The notes: generated by a model from the sequence alone, not told the origin. A stretch of DNA of 64,000 nucleotides from an uncultured Prevotella sp. (GCA_900546345.1 URCI01000002.1:86946-150945), one strand, 5' to 3'. Shown: positions 17,632-27,072, counted from the stretch's first letter. A program made the numbers and translations.

Positions 17632-18813
17632 TTATAAATGCCATTTATATCTTCTTTTAGCACGTTCCGGTGTAGTAGAAAAACCCGATGAGAATCCACC
17701 TTTAGCTACGCCACGGTACTGATTCCAACGTTCGCGAATGCGTCGTACATAATTGACTGTTTCTGATCCGCGCATATATCCAAATTTCACAATAGGACTT
17801 GTATAGTAAGCAGAAGTACTCAATTTCAGAATGTAAGGTTCTACTTCACTCCATCGATGAGGATCATGACCGTCACGTCGGGTCAAAGCCATAGCATCTC
17901 TCACATGGAAATGCCCACCGTTATAGCTGGCCAACACAAAGAAAATTCGTTCTGATGCTGGCACATCTCTAAAAAAGCCACTTAGCTCTTGAATGTACTT
18001 AGCAGCACAAGCAATGTTTGCTTCCGGGTCATAAAGATTCTCACGAGGTAATCCTACATGATCTGCTGTCGAAGGCATAATCTGCATCAGTCCACAAGCA
18101 CCTGCCCAAGAACGAGCCTTAGGGTCAAAAGTAGATTCTTGATAACATTGCGCTGCTAACAGGCGCCAGTCCCATCTTGCTAATGGAGCATACCGTTGGA
18201 AAAGATGGTCATAGCGTGATATTACTCCACCTGCCCTATTAAGCATCGGTGCATAAACATGACGTGAAATACTGGCGGTCGACAATAAGAATTGTTCCTC
18301 ACGCTTAATCTTCTCGAGCATATCAGGTTTAAACCAATTATTGAGAGCTCTTGCAAGATCATTTCCATCATTTCTGACAATCCATGAAGTACGACGCTTT
18401 TGATCCATAGCACCTGCATATAGGATTTTATTCCATTTTCGTGGTAATTGAATGGCTGCGAGATCAGCCTCTCCTTTTTGCATTCTTTTGACCAACTCTA
18501 TCGTGTCTTTACATACTTCCACACGCAGAGATACTCCTAATTTATCAGCAAACTTTTGACATAGCAGATACTGAGCACCCATACCATGACCATGATAATC
18601 ATAATAAGTCTCTGGACCAGAGATCGTAAGCATGATCAGCTCTCCATTGGTTTGAATATCATCCAAACTAAGAGAACTCTCATTTGGCAAAGAGTCCTCT
18701 CCTATCGTAGTGCCCCACGGCGTAACTTCCGGTTTCTTGGACTGCTGTTGGCAAGCAGACAAGAAAACAAGCAGGCAACAAGTATAAATATAGATATTTC
18801 TTACAGTCGACAT
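17632..18813 (-). CDS. mltF: MltF-type membrane-bound lytic transglycosylase (lipoprotein)
   Basis: A 393-residue predicted lipoprotein that should cleave peptidoglycan between MurNAc and GlcNAc. The signal peptide ends in the lipobox LSAC. Residues about 45-165 resemble a periplasmic solute-binding module, as in MltF. The C-terminal SLT domain begins around YAPLARWDWRLLAAQCYQES, where the catalytic Glu lies, and continues with AGACGLMQIMPSTA and a NIACAAKYI helix. Met 18813 is preferred to the longer frame because it places a normal signal peptide at the start. It is divergent from hisG with a shared 112-bp promoter region. Gene symbol by domain layout only. Confidence 0.87.
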   Translation of the reverse strand: MSTVRNIYIYTCCLLVFLSACQQQSKKPEVTPWGTTIGEDSLPNESSLSLDDIQTNGELIMLTISGPETYYDYHGHGMGAQYLLCQKFADKLGVSLRVEVCKDTIELVKRMQKGEADLAAIQLPRKWNKILYAGAMDQKRRTSWIVRNDGNDLARALNNWFKPDMLEKIKREEQFLLSTASISRHVYAPMLNRAGGVISRYDHLFQRYAPLARWDWRLLAAQCYQESTFDPKARSWAGACGLMQIMPSTADHVGLPRENLYDPEANIACAAKYIQELSGFFRDVPASERIFFVLASYNGGHFHVRDAMALTRRDGHDPHRWSEVEPYILKLSTSAYYTSPIVKFGYMRGSETVNYVRRIRERWNQYRGVAKGGFSSGFSTTPERAKRRYKWHL

Positions 18814-18824
18814 AAATTTCGTCA

Positions 18825-18832
18825 CAAAATTA
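18825..18832 (-). promoter_or_regulatory. -7 box of the lytic transglycosylase gene
   Basis: TAATTTTG (18832-18825, minus strand) matches TAnnTTTG, 12 nt before the start codon. No clear -33 box is seen; the upstream DNA is occupied by the divergent hisG promoter. Confidence 0.4.
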
Positions 18833-18841
18833 GCATTTTTA

Positions 18842-18872
18842 TTGCACATCTGCTTGGAAATTACTAAATTTG
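18842..18872 (+). promoter_or_regulatory. Promoter of the hisGDC operon
   Basis: -33-like TTGC (18842-18845), a 19-nt spacer and -7 TAAATTTG (18865-18872), about 54 nt before hisG. There is no sign of a His-rich leader peptide in the short leader. Confidence 0.55.
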
Positions 18873-18925
18873 CACGATATTTTTAGGAAAATTAGAATTA
18901 TAATATTCGAAATAGTATAAGAAGT

Positions 18926-19777
18926 ATGTTAAGAATAGCAGTACAGTCAAAAGGGCGCCTCTACGAGGACACTATGAATTTGCTGAAGGAAGCCGACATT
19001 CGGGTGAGCGAAAGCAAGCGTACGCTTCTCGTCCAGAGCACCAACTTCCCTCTGGAAGTCCTTTTTCTTCGTGATGATGACATACCGCAAAGTGTCGCAA
19101 GTGGTGTGGCAGACATAGGAGTAGTCGGAGAAAACGAATTTGAAGAGCGTCAGGAGGATGCCCATATCATTCGCCCTCTAGGCTTTTCTAAATGTAGACT
19201 TTCCCTGGCTATTCCCAAGGCTATCGACTATCCAGGAATGTCTTGGTTCAATGGTAAGAAAATAGCAACGTCCTATCCTGGCATTCTTCGCCGTTTTATG
19301 AATAAAAACAATATCAAGGCCGACATCCATGTAATTACCGGCTCTGTCGAAATCAGTCCTGGTATAGGATTGGCAGATGCCATCTTCGATATCGTCAGTT
19401 CAGGATCTACACTCGTGCACAACAATCTGAAAGAGGTAGAGGTTGTTATGAAGAGCGAAGCTGTTCTTATTGGTAATTGGAAGATGGATGACGAGAAGCG
19501 AAAAGTTTTAAACGAACTGCTTTTCCGTTTTGAGGCTGTGCAGATTGCCAGAGACAAGAAATATGTAATGATGAATGCACCCAAGAATAAGGTTTCAGAC
19601 ATTATTCAAGTACTCCCCGGTATCAAGAGTCCCACCATCATTCCTTTGTCTGATCCTGATTGGTGCGCTATTCACACAGTTTTGGATGAAGCCCGTTTTT
19701 GGGAAATTATCGGCAAGCTAAAAGAGATGGGAGCTCAAGGTATCCTCGTTTCTCCTATTGAGAAAATGATCCTCTAA
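18926..19777 (+). CDS. hisG: ATP phosphoribosyltransferase, long form
   Basis: This enzyme catalyses the first step of histidine synthesis, joining ATP and PRPP. At 283 residues it is the long form. The catalytic half contains the phosphate-binding loop DIVSSGSTLVHNNL near residue 155. The C-terminal 75 residues form the ACT-like regulatory domain through which histidine inhibits. The start MLRIAVQSKGRLYEDT is the usual HisG N-terminus. hisD follows after 31 bp and hisC after that. No hisZ is required for this form. Confidence 0.95.
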   Translation: MLRIAVQSKGRLYEDTMNLLKEADIRVSESKRTLLVQSTNFPLEVLFLRDDDIPQSVASGVADIGVVGENEFEERQEDAHIIRPLGFSKCRLSLAIPKAIDYPGMSWFNGKKIATSYPGILRRFMNKNNIKADIHVITGSVEISPGIGLADAIFDIVSSGSTLVHNNLKEVEVVMKSEAVLIGNWKMDDEKRKVLNELLFRFEAVQIARDKKYVMMNAPKNKVSDIIQVLPGIKSPTIIPLSDPDWCAIHTVLDEARFWEIIGKLKEMGAQGILVSPIEKMIL

Positions 19778-19808
19778 AAATTGTATTCATCAAAAACAAG
19801 GTTGAAAC

Positions 19809-21092
19809 ATGAATGTTATTAAATATCCTTCAAAAGAGACATGGACCGATTTGGTCAAGCGGCCTCATTTAGATGTTTCCCAACTCAATTCGACAGTACA
19901 GAGCGTGCTAGACGATGTGAGACAGAGAGGTGACAAAGCTGTAAAAAGCTATGAAGAGAAGTTCGACCACGTGACTCTGTCTTCATTGGCTGTCAGTGAG
20001 GTGGAGATGGAAGAAGCGCTAACATCTGTGTCAGCCGAATTACTTGATTCATTAAAACTGGCTCACGACAACATCTACAAATTCCACTTTGCGCAAAAAG
20101 TTAAAGGAGCCTCTCTTGAAACTTCCAAAGGTGTAAAATGCTGGCAAAAGAGCATTCCGATTCAAAAAGTAGGATTGTATATTCCAGGAGGTACTGCGCC
20201 TTTGTTTTCTACCGTACTCATGTTGGCTACACCGGCAAAAATTGCCGGGTGCGATGAAATCGTTCTGTGTACGCCTCCTGACAAGGAAGGGAAGATAAAT
20301 CCAGCTATTCTTGCAGCCGCAAAGATAGCCGGAGTCAACAAGATTTTTAAGGCTGGTGGTGTACAAGCCATTGGCGCAATGGCCTATGGTACAGAAAGTG
20401 TACCAAAGGTATACAATATCTTTGGCCCTGGCAACCAATATGTGATGGCAGCCAAACAACAAGTAAGCCTTCACGAAGTGGCTATCGATATGCCGGCAGG
20501 CCCAAGTGAAGTTTGTGTCATCGCCGATGAAGCTAGCAATCCAGTCTTTGTTGCAGCCGACTTACTCTCTCAGGCAGAGCATGGCATCGATTCCCAAGTC
20601 ATTTTGATTACCGACTCAGAGGAGATGCTGCAAAAAGTCAAAAAGCAAGTTGATATTCAGTTGGAAAGACTCCCCAGAAAAGAGATTGCAGCCAAGTCTT
20701 TGGATAATTCCAAAATGGTACTTGTGCATCATCTTGATGAAGCCATGGATCTCAGCAATGCCTACGCTCCAGAGCATTTGATCATCGCAACAGAAAATTA
20801 TGCTGACTTGGCAGAAAAGGTTATTAATGCGGGCAGCGTATTCCTTGGTAAGTGGGCATGTGAAAGTGCAGGAGATTATGCTAGCGGCACCAACCATACA
20901 CTTCCCACCCATCAGTATGCGTTAGCCTATAATGGTGTAAATCTCGATAGCTATATGCGCAAGATTACTTTCCAGCACCTTACGAAGGAGGGTATCAACA
21001 GCATTGGCAAAGCTGTTGTATGTATGGCTGAAAACGAACAACTTGAAGCGCATGCCAATGCCATGAGACTAAGAATCCAAAATCAAGAATAA
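19809..21092 (+). CDS. hisD: Histidinol dehydrogenase
   Basis: A 427-residue, zinc- and NAD-dependent enzyme that oxidises histidinol twice to histidine, the last step of the pathway. Visible family segments are YIPGGTAPLFSTVLML, FGPGNQYVMAAK, DMPAGPSEVCVIAD, LLSQAEHG with its zinc and catalytic residues, and the C-terminal YAPEHLI and SGTNHTLPT. Length is normal. It lies second in a short operon after hisG. The Bacteroidetes order G-D-C is often followed by hisB, which is absent here. Confidence 0.95.
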   Translation: MNVIKYPSKETWTDLVKRPHLDVSQLNSTVQSVLDDVRQRGDKAVKSYEEKFDHVTLSSLAVSEVEMEEALTSVSAELLDSLKLAHDNIYKFHFAQKVKGASLETSKGVKCWQKSIPIQKVGLYIPGGTAPLFSTVLMLATPAKIAGCDEIVLCTPPDKEGKINPAILAAAKIAGVNKIFKAGGVQAIGAMAYGTESVPKVYNIFGPGNQYVMAAKQQVSLHEVAIDMPAGPSEVCVIADEASNPVFVAADLLSQAEHGIDSQVILITDSEEMLQKVKKQVDIQLERLPRKEIAAKSLDNSKMVLVHHLDEAMDLSNAYAPEHLIIATENYADLAEKVINAGSVFLGKWACESAGDYASGTNHTLPTHQYALAYNGVNLDSYMRKITFQHLTKEGINSIGKAVVCMAENEQLEAHANAMRLRIQNQE

Positions 21093-21144
21093 GAAGATAA
21101 GTATCTACTCCTAACCAGTAGTCGATAAACTTCAAAAAGGATTG

Positions 21145-22209
21145 ATGATGAACAAAAGATCTTTAAACGATTTAGTAAGACCCAACATAGAGCGATTAGC
21201 CCCATATAGTTCTGCACGGAATGAATATTCCGGGCATGAGGCTCATGTCTTTCTGGATGCAAACGAGAATCCATACAACAGTCCCTTCAACCGCTATCCC
21301 GATCCATTGCAAGAAGAAGTAAAGTCTGAACTTTCCAAAATCAAAAAAGTTGCTGCAAAAAATATCTTTTTAGGCAATGGGTCAGACGAAGCTATTGACT
21401 TGGCTTATCGCATTTTCTGTCGGCCCCAAGTCGATAATGTGGTAGCCATCGAACCCACTTACGGAATGTATAAGGTTTGTGCCGACATCAACGATATAGA
21501 ATATCGTCCTGTTTTGCTGGATGATCATTATCAAATGAGTGCAGATTCCTTGTTGGCAGCATGTGACGACCACACCAAAATCATATGGATCTGTTCACCC
21601 AACAATCCGTCGGGAAACAACATGCAAACTGAAGAAATCACAAAGGTCTTGGATAATTTCGATGGAATTGTCGTCATTGATGAGGCTTATTCCGACTTCT
21701 CTTCAGCGCCCCTCTTTCGTCATATGATCAGCCAATATCCACATATGATAGTCCTCAATACCATGAGCAAAGCATGGGGTTGCGCTGCTATTCGGCTGGG
21801 CATGGCTTTTGCAAACGAGGAAATTATCGCTATATTCAACAAAGTAAAATATCCATACAACATCAACTTGTTGACGCAGCAGCACGCCATAGAAGCGCTG
21901 AAGAATCGCTCAGAAGTGGAAAAATGGGTAAAGTTGCTGCTCGAAGAGTGTCCAAAATTGATGGCAGCTTTCCGTGAATTGCCTATCTGTCAAACCGTTT
22001 ATCCGACAAACGCAAATTTCTTCTTGGCCAAGATGGATGATGCTCAATCCATTTACGACTATCTCGTAGCACAAGGAATTATCGTTAGGAACCGCACACA
22101 TGTCAAGCTATGTAAAGATTGTCTGCGCGTGACGATAGGCACAAAGAAAGAAAATGCTGAACTCCTCTCAGCACTCAGGCAATATAAAGGTAAGAAAGGT
22201 AGATGTTAG
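21145..22209 (+). CDS. hisC: Histidinol-phosphate aminotransferase
   Basis: A PLP enzyme of 354 residues that converts imidazole-acetol phosphate to histidinol phosphate with glutamate as donor. Family features are DANENPYNSPFNRYPDP, FLGNGSDEAIDL, ICSPNNPSGN, VVIDEAYSDF and the PLP lysine in LNTMSKAWGCAAIRLG. A TTG and two ATG codons lie in a row at 21142-21150; an AAAAAGGA purine run just before favours one of the ATGs. The protein is intact. After it comes a complex hairpin region and then a convergent gene, so the operon stops here. Confidence 0.94.
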   Translation: MMNKRSLNDLVRPNIERLAPYSSARNEYSGHEAHVFLDANENPYNSPFNRYPDPLQEEVKSELSKIKKVAAKNIFLGNGSDEAIDLAYRIFCRPQVDNVVAIEPTYGMYKVCADINDIEYRPVLLDDHYQMSADSLLAACDDHTKIIWICSPNNPSGNNMQTEEITKVLDNFDGIVVIDEAYSDFSSAPLFRHMISQYPHMIVLNTMSKAWGCAAIRLGMAFANEEIIAIFNKVKYPYNINLLTQQHAIEALKNRSEVEKWVKLLLEECPKLMAAFRELPICQTVYPTNANFFLAKMDDAQSIYDYLVAQGIIVRNRTHVKLCKDCLRVTIGTKKENAELLSALRQYKGKKGRC

Positions 22210-22214
22210 AATAA

Positions 22215-22291
22215 AAATCTTGCCCTAACATATTTCTAATGATGGGTTCTTCTTCGTCCCTAACTAAAAAACAATGTTAGGGACAAGATTT
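22215..22291. terminator. Hairpin region with two alternative stems between convergent hisC and the TetR gene
   Basis: The right arm (22274-22291) can pair with a distant copy (AAATCTTGCCCTAACAT, 22215-22231, one base shorter). Alternatively its first part GTTAGGGAC (22275-22283) pairs with a nearer copy, GTCCCTAAC (22256-22264). The two folds exclude each other. On the plus strand the right arm is followed by a T-rich stretch. The likely role is termination for both genes. Confidence 0.6.
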
Positions 22292-22295
22292 CCTT

Positions 22296-22925
22296 TTACG
22301 GATTCATGACAGACCTTTCTAACTCTTCGATACCTTTGGCTGTACACAACCCACGCATAAAGACCATAATGAGATTGCTGAAAATTTCTTTTAGGTCATA
22401 TTGGAGATACAGTTGACGTGTCATGATCTCGCGGATCGAAAGATCGGCTATTTTCTGGATCAGTTCATAATTGACTTCCGGCCGAAAATATCCCTGTTTG
22501 ATGCCATTACTAAAAAAGGAAGATGAATTCATATCTCTCAACTTTCTCCTATCTTTGAAAAGTTTGAGAACTTGAGGATATTTTTCCAATTCGATGAAAT
22601 AGTCTGGTACTATTCTCGACATCCTGCTCATCTTTGACTCATAGAAATGCAACATAATATCAATAGTATTGTGCCGTGGGTCTCTGGCAAAGTCTTCCAT
22701 CTCGGCATCAGTCTTATCTAAATCATGCTTCACACATTCAAGAAGGAGATCCTCCTTTTTTCCAAATATCTCATAGACCGTTCGTTTTGAAACAGATAGT
22801 TTACTCGCGATATCATCCATTTTTACGGATCTGATACCACGTACTTCAAACTCTTGCGTAGCCATTGCTATAATACGCTGACGCAACTGCTGACGGTATT
22901 CTGTTGGACTAACGGTCTTATTCAT
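22296..22925 (-). CDS. TetR/AcrR-family transcriptional regulator
   Basis: A 209-residue one-component repressor. The N-terminal helix-turn-helix spans about residues 12-60: IIAMATQEFEVRGIRSVKM, DDIASKLSVSKRTVYEIFG and KKEDLL. The remaining helical domain should bind a ligand and form the dimer. It is divergent from the malic-enzyme gene with 135 bp between the start codons, so it may control that gene and itself. An acyl-CoA or acid ligand is possible but not supported by sequence. Confidence 0.88.
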   Translation of the reverse strand: MNKTVSPTEYRQQLRQRIIAMATQEFEVRGIRSVKMDDIASKLSVSKRTVYEIFGKKEDLLLECVKHDLDKTDAEMEDFARDPRHNTIDIMLHFYESKMSRMSRIVPDYFIELEKYPQVLKLFKDRRKLRDMNSSSFFSNGIKQGYFRPEVNYELIQKIADLSIREIMTRQLYLQYDLKEIFSNLIMVFMRGLCTAKGIEELERSVMNP

Positions 22926-22951
22926 AAAGGAATAACAAGTCTTTTATGTTG

Positions 22952-22959
22952 CAAAGATA
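22952..22959 (-). promoter_or_regulatory. -7 box of the TetR-family gene
   Basis: TATCTTTG (22959-22952, minus strand) is an exact -7 match, 26 nt before the start codon. No -33 TTTG stands at the expected spacing. Confidence 0.45.
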
Positions 22960-23000
22960 CAAAAAAAAAGAAAAACTTCTTTAGATTCAACAGATTTTAT

Positions 23001-23008
23001 TATCTTTG
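23001..23008 (+). promoter_or_regulatory. -7 box of the malic-enzyme gene
   Basis: TATCTTTG (23001-23008) is an exact -7 match about 52 nt before the start codon. The -33 region is not convincing. This box and the opposite TetR-gene box are about 40 nt apart, so one bound repressor could cover both. Confidence 0.5.
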
Positions 23009-23060
23009 CATAATAAAAACAAGAGATAGAAAGTTTTGAAATCTAAAAGATAACATTTTT

Positions 23061-25352
23061 ATGGTTAAGATTACAGAGGAAGCTGCCCTCGCCTATCATG
23101 CAAATGGACGACCGGGCAAAATAGAGGTAAAGCCGACAAAGCCATATCGCACACAAACAGATTTGAGCTTGGCCTATTCGCCAGGCGTCGCATATCCGTG
23201 TCTTCAGATACAAAAAAATCCTGATGATGTATATAAATACACTGACAAAGGAAATCTTGTAGCTGTCATCTCTAATGGTACAGCTGTCCTTGGACTTGGA
23301 GATATTGGTGCCATGAGTGGCAAGCCTGTCATGGAGGGGAAGGGACTGCTTTTCAAGATATATGGTGGCATTGATGTCTTCGACATTGAGATTGCAGAAA
23401 AAGATCCGGAGAAGTTCTGCGAGACCGTCGAGCGGATTGCACCTACATTTGGAGGCATCAACTTGGAGGACATTAAAGCCCCAGAGTGTTTCTATATAGA
23501 GGAGAGGCTCAAGAAAAACCTCGATATCCCTGTCATGCATGATGACCAGCATGGCACAGCAATCATCTCTGCTGCAGGATTGAAGAATGCACTGGAAGTG
23601 GCTGGTAAAGACATCAGCAAAGTCAAACTTGTTGTCAACGGTGCCGGTGCTGCCGCTATCAGTTGCACCAAGTTGTATGTAGCTTTAGGTGTTAAGAAAG
23701 AGAATGTCATCATGCTCGACTCCAAGGGTGTCATCACTTCTGACCGTCCTAACTTGACCCCGCAAAAGAAACTCTTTGCCACAGAACGCCGTGATGTCCA
23801 CACACTTGCAGAGGCAATAAAAGGAGCAGACGTGTTCGTAGGATTGTCAAAAGGCAACATACTGACCCAGGATATGATCCGCTCCATGGCCGAGAAGCCA
23901 ATCGTATTTGCATTGGCCAATCCTGTTCCAGAAATTAGCTATGAGGATGCCATGGCTAGTCGTCCCGATGTACTGATGTCTACCGGTCGCTCCGACTATC
24001 CTAATCAGATCAACAATGTCATCGGCTTCCCATACATCTTCCGCGGCGCTCTTGACGTTCATGCACGCGCCATCAACGAAGAGATGAAGTTGGCAGCCGT
24101 TAAAGCTATTGCCGACTTGGCAAAACAGCCTATCCCTGATATTGTCAATGAAGTATACCATGTCAATGATCTAACCTTTGGCCCCAAATACTTCATCCCC
24201 AAACCCGTTGACCCGCGTTTGATTACAGAAGTGAGTGCAGCCGTGGCCAAGGCCGCCATGGAAAGTGGAGTAGCGCGCACGCCTATCACAGACTGGAACG
24301 CATATAAAGATCGTCTGCGCCAGATGCTTGGGCAAGAGACCAAACTGACACGTACCCTCCATGCCACAGCAGCTTTACATCCGCAACGTGTTGTCTTTGC
24401 TGAAGGTGGCCATCCGACCATGATGAAGGCTGCTGTCCAGGCTCTTCAGGAAGGTATATGCCATCCAATCCTGTTAGGCAATCCAGACAGACTGGCTCGT
24501 ATTGCCAACCGGCTGAAGCTCGACCTCTCAGGCGTTGAGATCATCGACATGCGTGCTGACAAGGAGCAGGGACGTCGTGCCACTTACGCTAAGCATCTTG
24601 CTGAGAAACGTGCGCGACAGGGATACACCTTTGAAGAGGCTTACGACAAGATGTACGAGCGTAACTACTTCGGTATGTCAATGGTGGAACAGGGGGACGC
24701 CGACGCCTTCATCACCGGACTCTACACGAAATATAGCAACACCATCAAAGTGGCTAAGGAAGTTGTTGGTATTCGCAAAGAGTACAACACATTTGCCACC
24801 ATGCATATTCTGAATACCAAGAAAGGGGTATTCTATTTAGCAGATACACTCATCAATCGTCATCCCGATCAGAATGTACTTTACGATGTTGCTCGACTGG
24901 CAGCGCACACTGTACGCTTCTTCAATGACGAACCTGTCATCTCTATGATCAGCTACTCCAACTTCGGCACTGATGAGATTGGGTCGCCACAGAAAGTACA
25001 TCAAACTGTGGAAATGATGCAGCACGACTATCCAGATCTCGCCATTGACGGCGAAATGCAGGTTAACTTCGCCCTGAACAAAGAGTTGCGAGACGCAAAA
25101 TATCCTTTTACACGCCTGAAAGGAAAGGATGTCAACACACTCGTATTCCCGAATATGAGTTCTGCCAATAGCAGCTACAAGTTGATGCAAGCCCTCGATC
25201 CGGACGTTGAGACGATCGGTCCTATCCAGATGGGACTGAACAAACCTATCCATTTCACGGATTTCGAGGCCAGTGTCCGCGATGTCGTCAACGTCACAGC
25301 AGTGGCTGTCATTGATGCATATGTCGATAAAGTAAAGAAAGGAAAAGAGTAA
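23061..25352 (+). CDS. maeB: NADP-dependent malic enzyme with C-terminal phosphotransacetylase-like domain
   Basis: A 763-residue two-domain protein. Residues about 1-390 are malic enzyme: the catalytic Tyr and Lys lie in LAYSPGVAYPC and NGTAVLGLGDIG, metal-binding residues in MHDDQHGTAI, and the NADP fold in VVNGAGAAAISC. Residues about 430-763 resemble phosphate acetyltransferase, as in MaeB proteins, where this part is regulatory rather than proven catalytic. The reaction gives pyruvate, CO2 and NADPH from malate. It stands alone between a divergent TetR gene and a strong terminator. Confidence 0.93.
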   Translation: MVKITEEAALAYHANGRPGKIEVKPTKPYRTQTDLSLAYSPGVAYPCLQIQKNPDDVYKYTDKGNLVAVISNGTAVLGLGDIGAMSGKPVMEGKGLLFKIYGGIDVFDIEIAEKDPEKFCETVERIAPTFGGINLEDIKAPECFYIEERLKKNLDIPVMHDDQHGTAIISAAGLKNALEVAGKDISKVKLVVNGAGAAAISCTKLYVALGVKKENVIMLDSKGVITSDRPNLTPQKKLFATERRDVHTLAEAIKGADVFVGLSKGNILTQDMIRSMAEKPIVFALANPVPEISYEDAMASRPDVLMSTGRSDYPNQINNVIGFPYIFRGALDVHARAINEEMKLAAVKAIADLAKQPIPDIVNEVYHVNDLTFGPKYFIPKPVDPRLITEVSAAVAKAAMESGVARTPITDWNAYKDRLRQMLGQETKLTRTLHATAALHPQRVVFAEGGHPTMMKAAVQALQEGICHPILLGNPDRLARIANRLKLDLSGVEIIDMRADKEQGRRATYAKHLAEKRARQGYTFEEAYDKMYERNYFGMSMVEQGDADAFITGLYTKYSNTIKVAKEVVGIRKEYNTFATMHILNTKKGVFYLADTLINRHPDQNVLYDVARLAAHTVRFFNDEPVISMISYSNFGTDEIGSPQKVHQTVEMMQHDYPDLAIDGEMQVNFALNKELRDAKYPFTRLKGKDVNTLVFPNMSSANSSYKLMQALDPDVETIGPIQMGLNKPIHFTDFEASVRDVVNVTAVAVIDAYVDKVKKGKE

Positions 25353-25381
25353 TTCTCTTTTCAGATCACATTTCACTTCAT

Positions 25382-25426
25382 AAAAACGGATTGTAAAGAA
25401 GCTGCGCTTCCTTGCAATCCGTTTTT
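25382..25426 (+). terminator. Terminator after maeB
   Basis: A 20-bp stem (25382-25401 with 25407-25426, two G-T pairs) closed by the loop CTGCG ends in a T-run. The A-run on the left arm makes it look bidirectional. Confidence 0.9.
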
Positions 25427-25524
25427 CATGTTAACAGAACTTCATTGTTGCAAACTTTATATCTACATATAAGAGCTATCATTAATTATTCACTTGATTT
25501 TAACTAACTTTAGTAGCACTTTTC

Positions 25525-25555
25525 TTGCAACGTATCGTCTAAACTATTATTTTTG
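25525..25555 (+). promoter_or_regulatory. Promoter of the glycine cleavage operon
   Basis: -33-like TTGC (25525-25528), a 19-nt spacer and -7 TATTTTTG (25548-25555), 23 nt before gcvT. The leader is too short to hold a glycine riboswitch. Confidence 0.6.
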
Positions 25556-25578
25556 CAGCAATAAACCTTGTTACATTA

Positions 25579-26670
25579 ATGTCTATGAATAAGAGAACTT
25601 GTCTCTATGAGCGCCACTGCGAAGCAGGTGCACTCATTCAACCGTTTGGAGGCTTCGATATGCCTATCCAGTACACATCTATTATAGATGAGCACAATGC
25701 TGTTCGGCATCATTGTGGTGTTTTTGACGTATCACATATGGGTGAAGTGACTGTCACTGGCCCCGATGCCGAGAAGTATGTCAATCATATTTTCACCAAT
25801 GATGTTACAAACGCTCCACTCCACAAGATTTTTTACGGCATGATGCTCTACCCCGATGGTGGTACTGTAGACGATCTATTGGTTTATAAAATGTCGGAAG
25901 GACATTTCTTCATTGTCATCAACGCTGCTAATATTGACAAGGATTATGCATGGATGCAAGAACAGGCAAAGGGCTTCGACATCATATTGAAAAACAAATC
26001 AGACGATTATGGGCAACTTGCCGTACAAGGACCAGAATCACCCAATGTCATGGAGGAAGTATTGCAACTCCCATGCAGCGAACTCGCTTTCTACACATGC
26101 AAAACACTCAACATCGATGGCGAGGAAGTGATTGTCAGTCGCACAGGTTACACAGGTGAGGATGGCTTCGAAATTTATGGTTCACATGATTTCATCATCA
26201 AGCAGTGGGATACGCTGATGAAAAGTCATCGTTGTACTCCTTGTGGATTGGGCTGCCGCGATACCCTACGTTTTGAGGTTGGTCTGCCTCTTTATGGTGA
26301 TGAGTTGTCAAAAGACATCTCGCCAGTTATGGCCGGACTGAGCATGTTTTGCAAACTGGACAAACCAGAGTTCATCGGTAAAGAAGCACTGATAAATCAG
26401 AAGGCTAATGGTGTGGCTCAACGCTTGCGGGGTATTGAACTCGATGACAAAGCCGTGCCCCGACATGGTTATACGGTACTCAAAGATGGCAAGGCCGTAG
26501 GTGTTGTCACAACAGGGTACCGCCTTATCTCCGTTGACAAGAGTTGCGCCGTCGCTTTGGTCGATTCACAGTTGAAGCTTGGGGATCGTGTCGAAGTCCA
26601 AATCCGACGGAAGACATTCCCAGGAACAATCGTCAAAAAGAAGTTCTACGACAAACATTATCATAAATAA
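25579..26670 (+). CDS. gcvT: Glycine cleavage T protein (aminomethyltransferase)
   Basis: The T protein transfers the methylene group from the aminomethyl-lipoyl arm of GcvH to tetrahydrofolate and releases ammonia. It has 363 residues, the normal size. Landmarks are FGGFDMPIQY, HCGVFDVSHMGEV, the folate-binding GYTGEDGFEIY and CGLGCRDTLRFE. It is the first gene of the operon gcvT-gcvH-gcvPA-gcvPB-lpdA. The start could be the second Met (25585). Confidence 0.95.
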   Translation: MSMNKRTCLYERHCEAGALIQPFGGFDMPIQYTSIIDEHNAVRHHCGVFDVSHMGEVTVTGPDAEKYVNHIFTNDVTNAPLHKIFYGMMLYPDGGTVDDLLVYKMSEGHFFIVINAANIDKDYAWMQEQAKGFDIILKNKSDDYGQLAVQGPESPNVMEEVLQLPCSELAFYTCKTLNIDGEEVIVSRTGYTGEDGFEIYGSHDFIIKQWDTLMKSHRCTPCGLGCRDTLRFEVGLPLYGDELSKDISPVMAGLSMFCKLDKPEFIGKEALINQKANGVAQRLRGIELDDKAVPRHGYTVLKDGKAVGVVTTGYRLISVDKSCAVALVDSQLKLGDRVEVQIRRKTFPGTIVKKKFYDKHYHK

Positions 26671-26690
26671 AAATATCCATTAACCATTAA

Positions 26691-27062
26691 ATGATACCCA
26701 TTATGACTTATTTCAGTGAATCACACGAATACGTTCGCGTAGAAGGCGAATTCGGCTATATCGGCATTACAGACTATGCACAGAAGCAATTGGGCAACAT
26801 CGTCTATGTCGACATGCCCGAGACAGACGACGAAATTACTGCCGGCGAAGTGTTTGGTGCTGTAGAGAGCGTCAAAGCCGCCAGTGATCTAATTGCCCCA
26901 ATCAGCGGGACGGTCGTGGAAGTCAATGAGGCTTTGGAAGACCACCCAGAGCTCATCAACCAAGATGCCAATGACAATTGGATCATAAAAGTGAGCATTG
27001 CTGATACCAGTGAACTCGACAAGCTCTTGACAGAGGAAGATTACAACAAGAAAAATCAATAA
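26691..27062 (+). CDS. gcvH: Glycine cleavage H protein (lipoyl carrier)
   Basis: This small protein carries the aminomethyl group on a lipoyl arm between the P, T and L proteins. The lipoylated lysine is K62 in GAVESVKAASDL, and the hammerhead fold surrounds GEVFGAVESVK and PISGTVVEVN. It has 123 residues. An internal Met (26703, MTYFSESHEYV) is an equally good start. A long hairpin follows its stop, separating gcvT-gcvH from the P genes in the transcript. Confidence 0.95.
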   Translation: MIPIMTYFSESHEYVRVEGEFGYIGITDYAQKQLGNIVYVDMPETDDEITAGEVFGAVESVKAASDLIAPISGTVVEVNEALEDHPELINQDANDNWIIKVSIADTSELDKLLTEEDYNKKNQ

Positions 27063-27072
27063 TCGCATTATC

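Noticed and set aside
25427..25578. Possible glycine riboswitch before gcvT
   Set aside because: The promoter's -7 box lies 23 nt from the start codon, so the leader is too short, and no aptamer motif was seen.
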